Part shown: positions 51,088-58,971 of the stretch, one piece after another
How positions within the stretch are numbered: the stretch's first letter is position 1
How the letters are laid out: the number at the start of each line of letters is the position of its first letter
DNA from: Streptomyces solincola
Lineage (GTDB): Bacteria; Actinomycetota; Actinomycetes; Streptomycetales; Streptomycetaceae
Reading direction: 5' to 3'
DNA: 60,013 bases
NCBI RefSeq assembly: GCF_002982015.1
Contig: NZ_PVLV01000099.1
Location: 1 to 60,013 of the forward strand
Notes under the pieces: generated by a model
Seen by the model: the letters and a program-made list of their open reading frames with translations, nothing else
What the model was told of the DNA's origin: nothing
Databases searched by the model: none
Translations under genes and position numbers: made by a program

Positions 51088-51645
51088 ATGTCTGATGTCT
51101 CCCCCTCCGGTCCCCCGATGGCCGCCAGCCCGCTGACCCGCGCCGTGCTGGAGATCGACGAGTACGCGGCCGGGCTCGGCTGGGACCGGCCCGCCCGGCT
51201 CTTCGCCCTGGTCGACACCGCGAAGCTGCGCGCGCAGGAGCCGGGCCTGGCCGCCCAGCTCGGTATCGACGGGGAGGAGACGCCGGCCGCACTCACCCCG
51301 ATCGAGCAGGACGAGATCCCCGCCGACCGGCCGCTGGACGAGTTCCTGGGCACGGTCGCCTGGCCCGACGCGGTGGCCGGGTGCGCGATGACGGTGGAGC
51401 GGCTGATGCTGCCGCCGTCGGCCGAGGGCTCGGTGCCGGACGGCCTGGACGAGGCGAAGCTGGCGCAGTGGGTGGCCCGGCACCCGGACCGCCAGGAGGT
51501 GCGGATGACGGTGGCGGTGCTGCGCGACGGCGCGCGGGAGTCGGCGCTGCGGCTGCGCGCCAAGGACTCGGCGACCGAGGTGCTGACCGGCTCCGACCTG
51601 GTGCCGGGGCTGGCGGACGCGCTGGCGGCGACCTTCGAGGAGTAG
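51088..51645 (+). CDS. PPA1309 family protein, unknown function
   Basis: A 185-aa soluble protein of the PPA1309 family. [20 protein letters not shown] near the start, [20 protein letters not shown] in the middle and [19 protein letters not shown] late are its conserved blocks. No catalytic motif is visible. AGGAT lies 8-9 bases before ATG. Divergent from the UPF0182 gene, as in other actinobacteria, which suggests but does not prove a link. Confidence 0.85.
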   Translation: MSDVSPSGPPMAASPLTRAVLEIDEYAAGLGWDRPARLFALVDTAKLRAQEPGLAAQLGIDGEETPAALTPIEQDEIPADRPLDEFLGTVAWPDAVAGCAMTVERLMLPPSAEGSVPDGLDEAKLAQWVARHPDRQEVRMTVAVLRDGARESALRLRAKDSATEVLTGSDLVPGLADALAATFEE

Positions 51646-51658
51646 GGCCCGCGGCGGT

Positions 51659-51688
51659 ACGGGGCGGGGGCGCGCGCTCCCGCCCCGT
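51659..51688. terminator. Bidirectional terminator, PPA1309 and PDZ protease genes
   Basis: A perfect 10-bp stem ACGGGGCGGG with a 10-base loop between two convergent genes. Confidence 0.7.
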
Positions 51689-51703
51689 GTCCGGCTGTCC
51701 GGC

Positions 51704-52792
51704 TCAGCCCGCCGAGCAGCTCGGCAGCTCGGCGGTGTCCCCGGCGCGCAGCTTCTCCAGGGAGCTGACGGCGCTCTTGAGGGTGTCGACCTTGATCAGG
51801 GTGAGCCCGTCGGGGATGTCGGCGGCCGCGGTGGCGCAGTTGTCGGCCGGGGTGAGGAAGTAGCGGGCGCCGGCCTCGCGGGCGCCGACGAGCTTCATGG
51901 TGATGCCGCCGATGGGGCCGACCTTGCCCTCGTCGTCGATGGTGCCGGTGCCGGCGATGAACTTCCCGCCGGTGAGGTCGCCGGGCTGGAGCTTGTCCAC
52001 CAGGCCGAGCGAGAACATCAGCCCGGCGCTGGGGCCGCCCACGTCGGCCAGCTTGATGTCGATGGGGAACGGGAAGGTGTGGTCGGTCTGGGCCTCGATG
52101 CCGACGATGGCCCGGCCGCCCTCGGGGGCGGCGGCGGTGGTGAGCACCACCCGCTCGGTGCCGACCGGCTCCCGGCCCGCCTTCTCGGCGGCCGCCGCGT
52201 CCTTCGCCGGCACGATGGTGAACTCCACGTCCTGCCGGGGGCGGTGCTTGGTGACGAGCTTGGCGACGTCCTGCGGCTGGCGGACGGGCTGCCCGTCCAC
52301 TGCCTTGATCAGGTCCCCGGCGTGCAGGCTGCCCTCGGCGGGGCCGTCCTTGAGGACGGAGCCGACGACGACCTGGGTGGCGACCGGCAGGCCGAGCTGT
52401 CCGAGGGCGGCGACCTTGGCGCTCTCCTGGGACTGGCTGAACTCCTCGGCGTTCTCCTGGGTGGACTGCTCCTCGGTCTTGCCGTCCGGGTAGAGCGTCT
52501 CGTGCGGCACGACCACGCTGTCGTGGGCGATCCAGCCGTAGATCGCCTCGGGTAGGTTCATCCGGTAGTCCGCGCCGGTGACCCGCACGGTGGTCATGTT
52601 GAGGTGCCCGCTGGTCGGGTACGTCTTGCGGTCGGAGACCTGGAGCACCGGCTCGCCGCGCGCGTCGCCCAGGGTGTTGACCGTGGGCCCCGGGCTCATC
52701 TCCGAGTACGGCACCGGGAAGAACACCCCCGCGCAGAGCAGCGCGATCAGGACGAGGGTGGAGGCGAGCATCGTCGCGGTGCGGCGTGGCAT
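51704..52792 (-). CDS. PDZ domain/Lon-like protease (YlbL type)
   Basis: A 362-aa membrane-anchored protease. The N-terminal helix (TMLASTLVLIALLCAGVFFP) is an anchor; a PDZ domain spans ~125-195 (VGSVLKDGPAEGSLHAGDLI), and the S16 fold covers ~220-360 with DVGGPSAGLMFSLGLVDKL (catalytic Ser) and GKVGPIGGITMKLVGA (catalytic Lys). It lacks the AAA+ part of Lon. Outside the membrane it may trim misfolded proteins. The ATG at 52792 is the natural start. Confidence 0.93.
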   Translation of the reverse strand: MPRRTATMLASTLVLIALLCAGVFFPVPYSEMSPGPTVNTLGDARGEPVLQVSDRKTYPTSGHLNMTTVRVTGADYRMNLPEAIYGWIAHDSVVVPHETLYPDGKTEEQSTQENAEEFSQSQESAKVAALGQLGLPVATQVVVGSVLKDGPAEGSLHAGDLIKAVDGQPVRQPQDVAKLVTKHRPRQDVEFTIVPAKDAAAAEKAGREPVGTERVVLTTAAAPEGGRAIVGIEAQTDHTFPFPIDIKLADVGGPSAGLMFSLGLVDKLQPGDLTGGKFIAGTGTIDDEGKVGPIGGITMKLVGAREAGARYFLTPADNCATAAADIPDGLTLIKVDTLKSAVSSLEKLRAGDTAELPSCSAG

Positions 52793-52912
52793 GGAACGAC
52801 AGTACGGGAACAGCCTGTGAGTGCACCCCCGGGGCCGGTCCGTCCGGGGCGCTCGACGGCCGCTCTACGGTGATGCCGGGGCCGCTCCGCGGGGGGGGCG
52901 CGGCGGGCCGGG

Positions 52913-53155
52913 TCAGACCGGTTCGACGCTCTCCACGGCGTCCACCGGGTCCCTGGCTTCGAGGCTCTCCGCCGGGCGGGCCGGTGCGGCGGGCTCGGCG
53001 TCGGGGCGCACCTTCTCCATGGCGTCGCGGAAGCGGGCGTATCCCGCGAGCTCGGCGACGTCGCCGGTGGTGCGGTCCCGGGAGGCCCAGCCTCCCCATA
53101 TCGCCGCGCCGACGGCGGCGAACAGCGGAATCAGCAACCAGGCCAGAACTGCCAT
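52913..53155 (-). CDS. Small membrane-anchored protein, unknown function
   Basis: An 80-aa protein with one N-terminal hydrophobic helix (MAVLAWLLIPLFAAVGAAIW) and a charged tail rich in Ala, Glu and Pro. GGGAGG is 5 bases before ATG. Common beside the PDZ protease gene in Streptomyces; may be a partner or a tail-anchored factor. Confidence 0.75.
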   Translation of the reverse strand: MAVLAWLLIPLFAAVGAAIWGGWASRDRTTGDVAELAGYARFRDAMEKVRPDAEPAAPARPAESLEARDPVDAVESVEPV

Positions 53156-53420
53156 CACGACCTCCCGTCCCCGTGTGCCAGACGGCACGCTGCGAGCGGC
53201 ATGCCCGGCGGTGCGCGGCATGCATACAAGCGGCTGACCCCATCAGCAGATTAGCCCCTCACGCCTACAACGCTGCTGGCGGGGGGCGGGTTACGCAAAT
53301 CGGTCGGGCGTCGGCCGTCCGGGTGGTCTTGGGAGCGACCCCGGCGGGCCGGGGCCCGCGACGGCGCACCGGGCAGGGCTCCGCCGGGGCGCGTCGTCGC
53401 GCGCGGCGGCGCAGAGTACC

Positions 53421-53882
53421 TCAGCAGGCGCCGACCCACTCCTCGGTGCCGTCGGAGAAACGCTGGTGTTTCCAGATCGGCACCTCGTGCTTGAGGTCGT
53501 CGATCAGCTTGCGGCAGGCCGCGAACGCCTCCGCCCGGTGCGGGCAGGAGACGGCGACGACCACCGCCAGGTCGCCGACGGAGAGGTCGCCGACCCGGTG
53601 CACGGCGGCCAGCGCGCGCACGGGGTGGTCGGCGGCCACCTTCTCGGCGACCCGGCGCAGCTCGGCCAGGGCGCTGGGGTGGCCGGAGTAGCCGAGGCCG
53701 TCGACGTCCGCACCGCCGTCGTGGTCGCGCACGGTGCCGACGAACAGCGCGGTGCCGCCGGCCGCGTCGTCGCCGACGGCCCGGAAGACCTCGTCCAGGG
53801 AGAGCGGGGTGTCGCGGATGTCCAGCAGGCGGATCGGGTCCTCGGCCGCGTACTCACCGGGATGCTCGTGCGTGGGTGCCAT
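53421..53882 (-). CDS. moaE: Molybdopterin synthase catalytic subunit MoaE
   Basis: A 153-aa MoaE that transfers sulfur to precursor Z in molybdenum-cofactor synthesis, with MoaD. FVGTVRDHDGGADVDGLGYS contains the conserved Arg, VHRVGDLSVGDLAVVVAVSC the middle strands and HEVPIWKHQRFSDGTEEWVG the C-terminal Lys motif. The moaD gene is not adjacent. ATG 53882 is used, 53891 is in frame; neither has a ribosome site. Confidence 0.93.
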   Translation of the reverse strand: MAPTHEHPGEYAAEDPIRLLDIRDTPLSLDEVFRAVGDDAAGGTALFVGTVRDHDGGADVDGLGYSGHPSALAELRRVAEKVAADHPVRALAAVHRVGDLSVGDLAVVVAVSCPHRAEAFAACRKLIDDLKHEVPIWKHQRFSDGTEEWVGAC

Positions 53883-54090
53883 GAAAACCATGGTGCAGCA
53901 CCGGACCGGCGGGACGGAATTGCCTCTTCGCCCGTCCCGGGCGGCTGTCGGCTTGGAGCCTCCTACAGGACCGCGGCGTCCCGGAGCCGGCGCCCGGAAG
54001 CCCGCGCCGGCTTCCGTACGCCGTACCGGCGGCCCGCTCCCACAGGCCGTACCGGACCCCGCGGCCCGCTCCCGTACGCCCTGCGCCGTA

Positions 54091-55200
54091 CTAGAGCCCG
54101 CGGCGCCGCCGGGCCCGGCGTACCAGCGCGGCGGTGCCGAGCAGCGCGACGGTGGCGCCGGCGGCGGCCGGGGCGATGGCGTCCTTGGCGCCCAGCCGCC
54201 GGCCGGCCACCGTGTGCCGGCCGGCGGCCTCCTCCAGCAGCGCGGCCAGCACCTCCTCGTTGGTCCACGCCGGCCGCCAGCCCGCGTCGTGCAGCCGGCC
54301 GACGCTGACCACCCACGGGTGCATGGTGTACGCCAGGTCGCCCGCCGGGGACGGGGTGAGCCCGATCCGGTGCAGCCGGGCCGCCGCGCCCAGGGCGACC
54401 GCCGAGGGCAGCTCCATCCGGCGGATGCCGCTGAGCTGCTCGACGTCCTCCTGCTCCAGCCAGCCGTCGCAGCCCACCGCGAAGTCGCCCTCGACCTTCT
54501 CCAGCGCCGCGTACTCCAGCGCGCTGACCAGGTCCTCGACGTGGCAGAACTGCCAGGCGGGCCGGGATCCGGCGACCACCAGCAGCCGTGGCGACTCGAA
54601 GTAGCGGGTCAGCGCGGTGTCGGTGCCGCCGACCAGGACGGCCGGACGCACCACGGTGACGTGCAGGCCCGGGTGGGCGCGCGGGGCGCGGCGGGCCAGC
54701 CGTTCGATCTCCAGCAGGTCGCCGACCCCGGTGGCCTCGGCGGTGGCGCGCAGCTCGGCGTCCTCGGAGAGCGGGATGTCGTTGTCGGGCAGCGCCCCGT
54801 AGACCATCGCCGAGGTGCACAGCACCACCCGGTGCACCCCGGCGGCGGCCGCCGCGGTCAGCACGGTCTGGGTGCCGCGCACGTTGTGCGCGGTGCGCGC
54901 GGCCGGGTCGGTCTCCAGGTCGAGGTCGAGCGCGAGGTGCACCACGACGTCGACGCCGCGCAGCTTCTCGGCGATGGCCGGGTCCCGCACGTCCAGCACA
55001 TGCCACTGCGCCTCGGCGCACTCGCCGCGCCGCTCGTCGATCGCGACGACCCTTCTGACCTCGTCGGACGCGGCCAGGCGCCGGGTCAGCAGGTCGCCGG
55101 CCCCGGAGGCCGCACCGGTGACGGCGACGACCGGACCGCGGCCTGCGGACGGGGAACGGGGGTTTCGCGCAGCGCGAACCTGCGGTTCTGGGGAACTCAC
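54091..55200 (-). CDS. NAD-dependent epimerase/SDR-family protein
   Basis: A 369-aa extended-SDR protein. VVAVTGAASGAGDLLTRRLA near residue 24 is the Rossmann TGxxGxxG-like loop; VVHLALDLDLETDPAARTAH and VVLCTSAMVYGALP carry the active Tyr-equivalent region. A C-terminal hydrophobic helix (~345-360) and basic tail may anchor it to the membrane. Its substrate is not identifiable. GTG at 55200 is used. The 208-bp gap to moaE holds two near-repeats of CGGCCCGCTCCC. Confidence 0.87.
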   Translation of the reverse strand: MSSPEPQVRAARNPRSPSAGRGPVVAVTGAASGAGDLLTRRLAASDEVRRVVAIDERRGECAEAQWHVLDVRDPAIAEKLRGVDVVVHLALDLDLETDPAARTAHNVRGTQTVLTAAAAAGVHRVVLCTSAMVYGALPDNDIPLSEDAELRATAEATGVGDLLEIERLARRAPRAHPGLHVTVVRPAVLVGGTDTALTRYFESPRLLVVAGSRPAWQFCHVEDLVSALEYAALEKVEGDFAVGCDGWLEQEDVEQLSGIRRMELPSAVALGAAARLHRIGLTPSPAGDLAYTMHPWVVSVGRLHDAGWRPAWTNEEVLAALLEEAAGRHTVAGRRLGAKDAIAPAAAGATVALLGTAALVRRARRRRGL

Positions 55201-55415
55201 CGGGCGACTCCAGCGGTTGTCTTCAGTACGTACGTTATGACGCGTACGTACCAGGTGGCGTCCATCCTGCCGCAGGCCGGGCCCCGGTGGGGCACCCGGC
55301 CCCGGGCGTGCCCGCGAGCCCCCGCCGGGCCGGGCGAAGGACCTACGCTGAATGGTGACGTCGGGCAGCCCCGCCGTCGGCGCGAGGCCGGCGGCCCTAC
55401 GAGCCGAGGAACCCC

Positions 55416-56885
55416 GTGAGTGACACCCCATTCGGATTCGGCCTTCCGCCGGAGGAGCCGGAGGACGGCGACGAAGGCAGGAAGAAGGGAGGAGCCGAGG
55501 GCGGCCGAGGTGGCCAGGGTGCCGGTGGCAACCCGTTCGGTTTCGGCGGCCTGCCCGGGGGCTTCCCCGGCGGCGGCCCGGGCGGCGGGGACAACCCGTT
55601 CGCCGCGATGTTCGGCTCCATGAACCCGGGCGACCTCGGCGCGGCCTTCCAGCAGCTCGGGCAGATGCTCAGCTACGAGGGCGGCCCGGTGAACTGGGAC
55701 ATGGCCAAGCAGATCGCCCGCCAGACCGTCGCCCAGGGCACCTCGGACGGCACCAAGGACGCCAGCGTCGGCTCGGTTGAGCGGGCGGCCGTCCAGGAGG
55801 CGCTGCGCCTGGCGGACCTGTGGCTGGACGGGGTGACCTCGCTGCCGTCCGGCGCGAGCACGGCGGTGGCGTGGAGCCGCGCCGAGTGGGTGGAGGCCAC
55901 CCTGCCGGCCTGGCAGCAGCTCGTGGACCCGGTCGCCGAACGCGTCGGCACCGCCATGGGCGACGTGCTGCCGGAGGAGATGCAGGCCATGGCCGGCCCG
56001 CTGATCGGCATGATGCGCTCCATGGGTGGCGCGATGTTCGGCCAGCAGATCGGGCAGGCCGTCGGCACCCTGGCCGGCGAGGTCGTCGGCTCCACCGACG
56101 TCGGGCTGCCGCTCGGCCCGGCCGGCAAGGCCGCCCTGCTCCCGCTGAACGTCGCCGCCTTCGGCAAGGACCTGGGCGTCTCCGAGGAGGAGGTCCGGCT
56201 CTACCTGGCGCTGCGCGAGGCCGCCCACCAGCGGCTGTTCGCCCACGTCCCGTGGCTGCGGGCGCACCTGTTCGGCGCGGTCGAGGGCTACGCCCGCGGG
56301 ATCGAGGTGGACACCTCCAAGCTGGAGGACGCGGTGTCCGGCCTGGACCCGTCCAACCCGGAGCAGCTCCAGGAGGCCCTCCAGCAGGGCATGTTCCAGC
56401 CGGAGGACACCCCCGAGCAGAAGGCGGCGCTGGCCCGGCTGGAGACGGCGCTCGCGCTGGTCGAGGGCTGGGTGGACGCGGTCGTCCACGAGGCCGCCAA
56501 GTCCCGGCTGACCTCGGCGGACGCGTTGCGCGAGACGCTGCGCCGGCGACGCGCCTCGGGCGGCCCGGCGGAGCAGACCTTCGCCACCCTGATCGGTCTG
56601 GAGCTGCGTCCGCGCCGGCTGCGGGACGCCTCGCGGCTGTGGGCCTCGCTCACCGACGCGCGCGGCGTGGACGGCCGGGACGACCTGTGGGAGCACCCGG
56701 ACAACCTGCCGACCGCCTCCGACCTGGACGACCCGGACGGCTTCGTGCACCGCGAGCACGCCGACTTCTCCGAGCTGGACAAGATGCTCGGCGAGGCCGC
56801 CGGCGGCCAGGCCCCGAAGAAGCGCGGGCAGGGCGAGGACGGCGCCGACGAGGACGGCTCGGGCGGGGGCGACGCGGCCAAGTGA
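55416..56885 (+). CDS. DUF2342 family putative zinc metalloprotease
   Basis: A 489-aa protein. A disordered Gly-rich N-terminus (~1-75) precedes helical DUF2342 sequence with SMGGAMFGQQIGQAVGTLAG and REAAHQRLFAHVPWLRAHL, whose H-x3-H pair near residue 268 fits a metal site; EVDTSKLEDAVSGLDPSN and ALALVEGWVDAVVHEA follow. The family is called a zinc-dependent metalloprotease in annotation, though not proved. GTG at 55416. It shares a GTGA overlap with the NUDIX gene. Confidence 0.87.
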   Translation: MSDTPFGFGLPPEEPEDGDEGRKKGGAEGGRGGQGAGGNPFGFGGLPGGFPGGGPGGGDNPFAAMFGSMNPGDLGAAFQQLGQMLSYEGGPVNWDMAKQIARQTVAQGTSDGTKDASVGSVERAAVQEALRLADLWLDGVTSLPSGASTAVAWSRAEWVEATLPAWQQLVDPVAERVGTAMGDVLPEEMQAMAGPLIGMMRSMGGAMFGQQIGQAVGTLAGEVVGSTDVGLPLGPAGKAALLPLNVAAFGKDLGVSEEEVRLYLALREAAHQRLFAHVPWLRAHLFGAVEGYARGIEVDTSKLEDAVSGLDPSNPEQLQEALQQGMFQPEDTPEQKAALARLETALALVEGWVDAVVHEAAKSRLTSADALRETLRRRRASGGPAEQTFATLIGLELRPRRLRDASRLWASLTDARGVDGRDDLWEHPDNLPTASDLDDPDGFVHREHADFSELDKMLGEAAGGQAPKKRGQGEDGADEDGSGGGDAAK

Positions 56886-57436
56886 CCCTGCACGACGACG
56901 CGGTCCTCGTGCTGAAGGGCTACGAGGGCTCCGAGGGCGCTGAGGGCTCCGCGGGCCGGCTCGGGCTGCGCGAGCAGTACCTGGACCACCTGGCGGCCCA
57001 CCCGGACGCCATGTGGAAGCGGTGCGAGGCCGGGCATCTGACGGCGAGCGCGCTGGTGGTCGACCCCGAGCGCGGCCGGGTGCTGCTGACGCTGCACCGC
57101 AAGCTCGGCATGTGGCTCCAGATGGGCGGCCACTGCGAGCCGGGCGACGCGACGCTGGCCGCGGCCGCGCTGCGGGAGGCGACCGAGGAGTCCGGGGTGC
57201 GAGGTCTGGCGCTGCTGCCCGGCGGGCCGCTGAGGCTGGACCGGCACCCCATCCCGGCGCCCTGCAACTGGCACCTGGACGTGCAGTACGCGGCGCTCGC
57301 CCCACCGGACGCGGTGGCGGCCATCAGCGAGGAGTCGCTGGACCTGCGGTGGTTCGGCTACGACGAGGTGGCCGGCGTCGCCGACGCCTCCGTCGTCCGC
57401 CTGGTGGCCGCGGCCCGCGCGGCCCTGGACGGCTGA
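56882..57436 (+). CDS. NUDIX hydrolase
   Basis: A 184-aa NUDIX protein that hydrolyses a nucleoside diphosphate linked to another group. The Nudix box GGHCEPGDATLAAAALREAT extends to EESGV, with the first Glu position Asp, as in a known subgroup. The lead-in contains LREQYLDHLAAHPDAMWKRC. GTG at 56882 overlaps the upstream stop, so it is translationally coupled to the DUF2342 gene. Substrate unknown. Confidence 0.9.
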   Translation: MTLHDDAVLVLKGYEGSEGAEGSAGRLGLREQYLDHLAAHPDAMWKRCEAGHLTASALVVDPERGRVLLTLHRKLGMWLQMGGHCEPGDATLAAAALREATEESGVRGLALLPGGPLRLDRHPIPAPCNWHLDVQYAALAPPDAVAAISEESLDLRWFGYDEVAGVADASVVRLVAAARAALDG

Positions 57437-57451
57437 GACCTGCCGCTGCGG

Positions 57452-57486
57452 GGAGGGGCCCGGTCCTTCACGGCCCGGGCCCCTCC
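57452..57486. terminator. Bidirectional terminator, NUDIX and AIM24 genes
   Basis: A 12-bp stem GGAGGGGCCCGG (57452-57463) pairing with 57475-57486, between convergent genes. Confidence 0.75.
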
Positions 57487-57502
57487 TCCGTGCCGCTGCC
57501 GC

Positions 57503-58258
57503 TCAGTTCCAGGCGTTGTTCTGGTTCTGGGCGTGCGAGCCGTGCTGGCCGGCGCCGTACTGGGCGCGCAGGCCCTGGCCGATGTCGGCGGCCTGCGGCG
57601 GCATGACCTCGCTGGGCTGCACGAGGGCGAAGCCCTGGCCCATGAAGCTCAGCTCCCAGCCCTCGCCGGTGCTGCCGCGGCGGCGGCGCACGCTGGAGGA
57701 GTGGGTCTGCGCCTGCATCTGCACCCGCAGGGCGGACGACCAGGCCACGATGGCGTCCGCGTCCACGTTGACGTACGTCTCGGGGGTGACCCGCATCATC
57801 AGCGGCTGCCCGGAGGTCATCAGGGCGACCTGGCCGCGGCCGGAGATGTTGAGCTGGTACTTGCCGGAGCCGGAGATGCCGTACTGGCTGTCGACCGCGA
57901 TGACCTCGGTGTGCAGCGTGGAGTCCAGCGCCAGGACGTAGGCGCTGTCCACGGTCAGGCCGTCCTGGTCGACGTCCACGAGGTGGATGTACTGGGCGAG
58001 GTTGGCGAGGTAGACGGTGCCCTGCCCGGAGCAGCGCATCAGGTCCAGGCCCTCGCCGGTGCGGGCGCGGGCCCGGCGCTGGCCGCCGGTCTGCACCTCG
58101 CCGTCGAAGTCCACCAGCCCCTGGTAGGCGACCATCGCGCCCTTGCGGGCCAGGACGTCGTCGTGCCCGGTGAGCGCCACCCGCAGCAACTGCGGGTTCT
58201 GCACGGCGTACCGGTCCTGGGTCTGCTGCTCGGTGTAGCTGAAAAGCGGGCTCTGCAT
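57503..58258 (-). CDS. AIM24-family protein 1
   Basis: A 251-aa AIM24/DUF124 beta-helix protein. DVLARKGAMVAYQGLVDFDG, GLDLMRCSGQGTVYLANLAQ and DSAYVLALDSTLHTEVIAVD are the repeated strands. A His/Gln/Asn-rich tail ends the protein (GQHGSHAQNQNNAWN). No signal peptide. ATG at 58258; 19 bp after the stop of the next gene upstream, so this is the third gene of an operon. Confidence 0.9.
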   Translation of the reverse strand: MQSPLFSYTEQQTQDRYAVQNPQLLRVALTGHDDVLARKGAMVAYQGLVDFDGEVQTGGQRRARARTGEGLDLMRCSGQGTVYLANLAQYIHLVDVDQDGLTVDSAYVLALDSTLHTEVIAVDSQYGISGSGKYQLNISGRGQVALMTSGQPLMMRVTPETYVNVDADAIVAWSSALRVQMQAQTHSSSVRRRRGSTGEGWELSFMGQGFALVQPSEVMPPQAADIGQGLRAQYGAGQHGSHAQNQNNAWN

Positions 58259-58277
58259 GGTGTGTTCTCGCTCCCCC

Positions 58278-58958
58278 TCAGCCCCGGACCCGAAGCCGGT
58301 CGGTGCTGTCCTCGCTCGGTTGTACGACGACGATGCCCTGGCCGGAGAAGGCCATCTGGTACGCCTCCCCGCTGCCGCGCCCGATCAGGGAGGACGCCTT
58401 GAAGCTGCGCTTGCCCTTGACCTTGAGCGCGGGCGACCAGGCCACCAGCGCGTCCGGGTCCACGTACGTCTCATCGTCGCCGCGGCCGCAGTCGACCACG
58501 ATCGGGGTGCCGCGGGAGGTGAGGGCGACCCAGCCGGTGCCGGCGATCTGCACGTTCCACAGGCCCTGGCCGGCGAACTTGGCCATGCCCTTGACCTTCT
58601 CCACGCCCCACTGGAGGTGGGCGTCGAAGGCGAGCAGGTTGGTGCCGTTGACGGACAGCGCGTCGTTGTCGAGGTTGATCACGACCACGTCGGCGCCGTA
58701 GTCGGCGAGGTAGAGCAGGCCGTCCCCGGCGCACTTCATGATCGGCGCGCCTTCGCCGGTCACCCAGGACGAGGCGATCTGGCGCACGGCCGGCGGGTTG
58801 GGCTCGTACTGGACGAAGCCCTCGTAGGCGACGACCGAGCCGGTGCGGGCGTACAGGTCGTGGCCGGAGGCCATGGCGACCTTCAGCATGGCGCGGCCGT
58901 GGTTCTCCATCCGGGCCGCCACGGGGGTCGGGGCGTAGCCCGCGAGCTGCTGGTTCAT
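58278..58958 (-). CDS. AIM24-family protein 2
   Basis: A 226-aa AIM24 protein, paralogous to its neighbours: DLYARTGSVVAYEGFVQYEP, GLLYLADYGADVVVINLDND and LLAFDAHLQWGVEKVKGMAK. ATG at 58958 is 13 bp after the stop of the upstream gene. Second gene of the operon. Confidence 0.9.
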   Translation of the reverse strand: MNQQLAGYAPTPVAARMENHGRAMLKVAMASGHDLYARTGSVVAYEGFVQYEPNPPAVRQIASSWVTGEGAPIMKCAGDGLLYLADYGADVVVINLDNDALSVNGTNLLAFDAHLQWGVEKVKGMAKFAGQGLWNVQIAGTGWVALTSRGTPIVVDCGRGDDETYVDPDALVAWSPALKVKGKRSFKASSLIGRGSGEAYQMAFSGQGIVVVQPSEDSTDRLRVRG

Positions 58959-58971
58959 GTTCCGGGCTCCT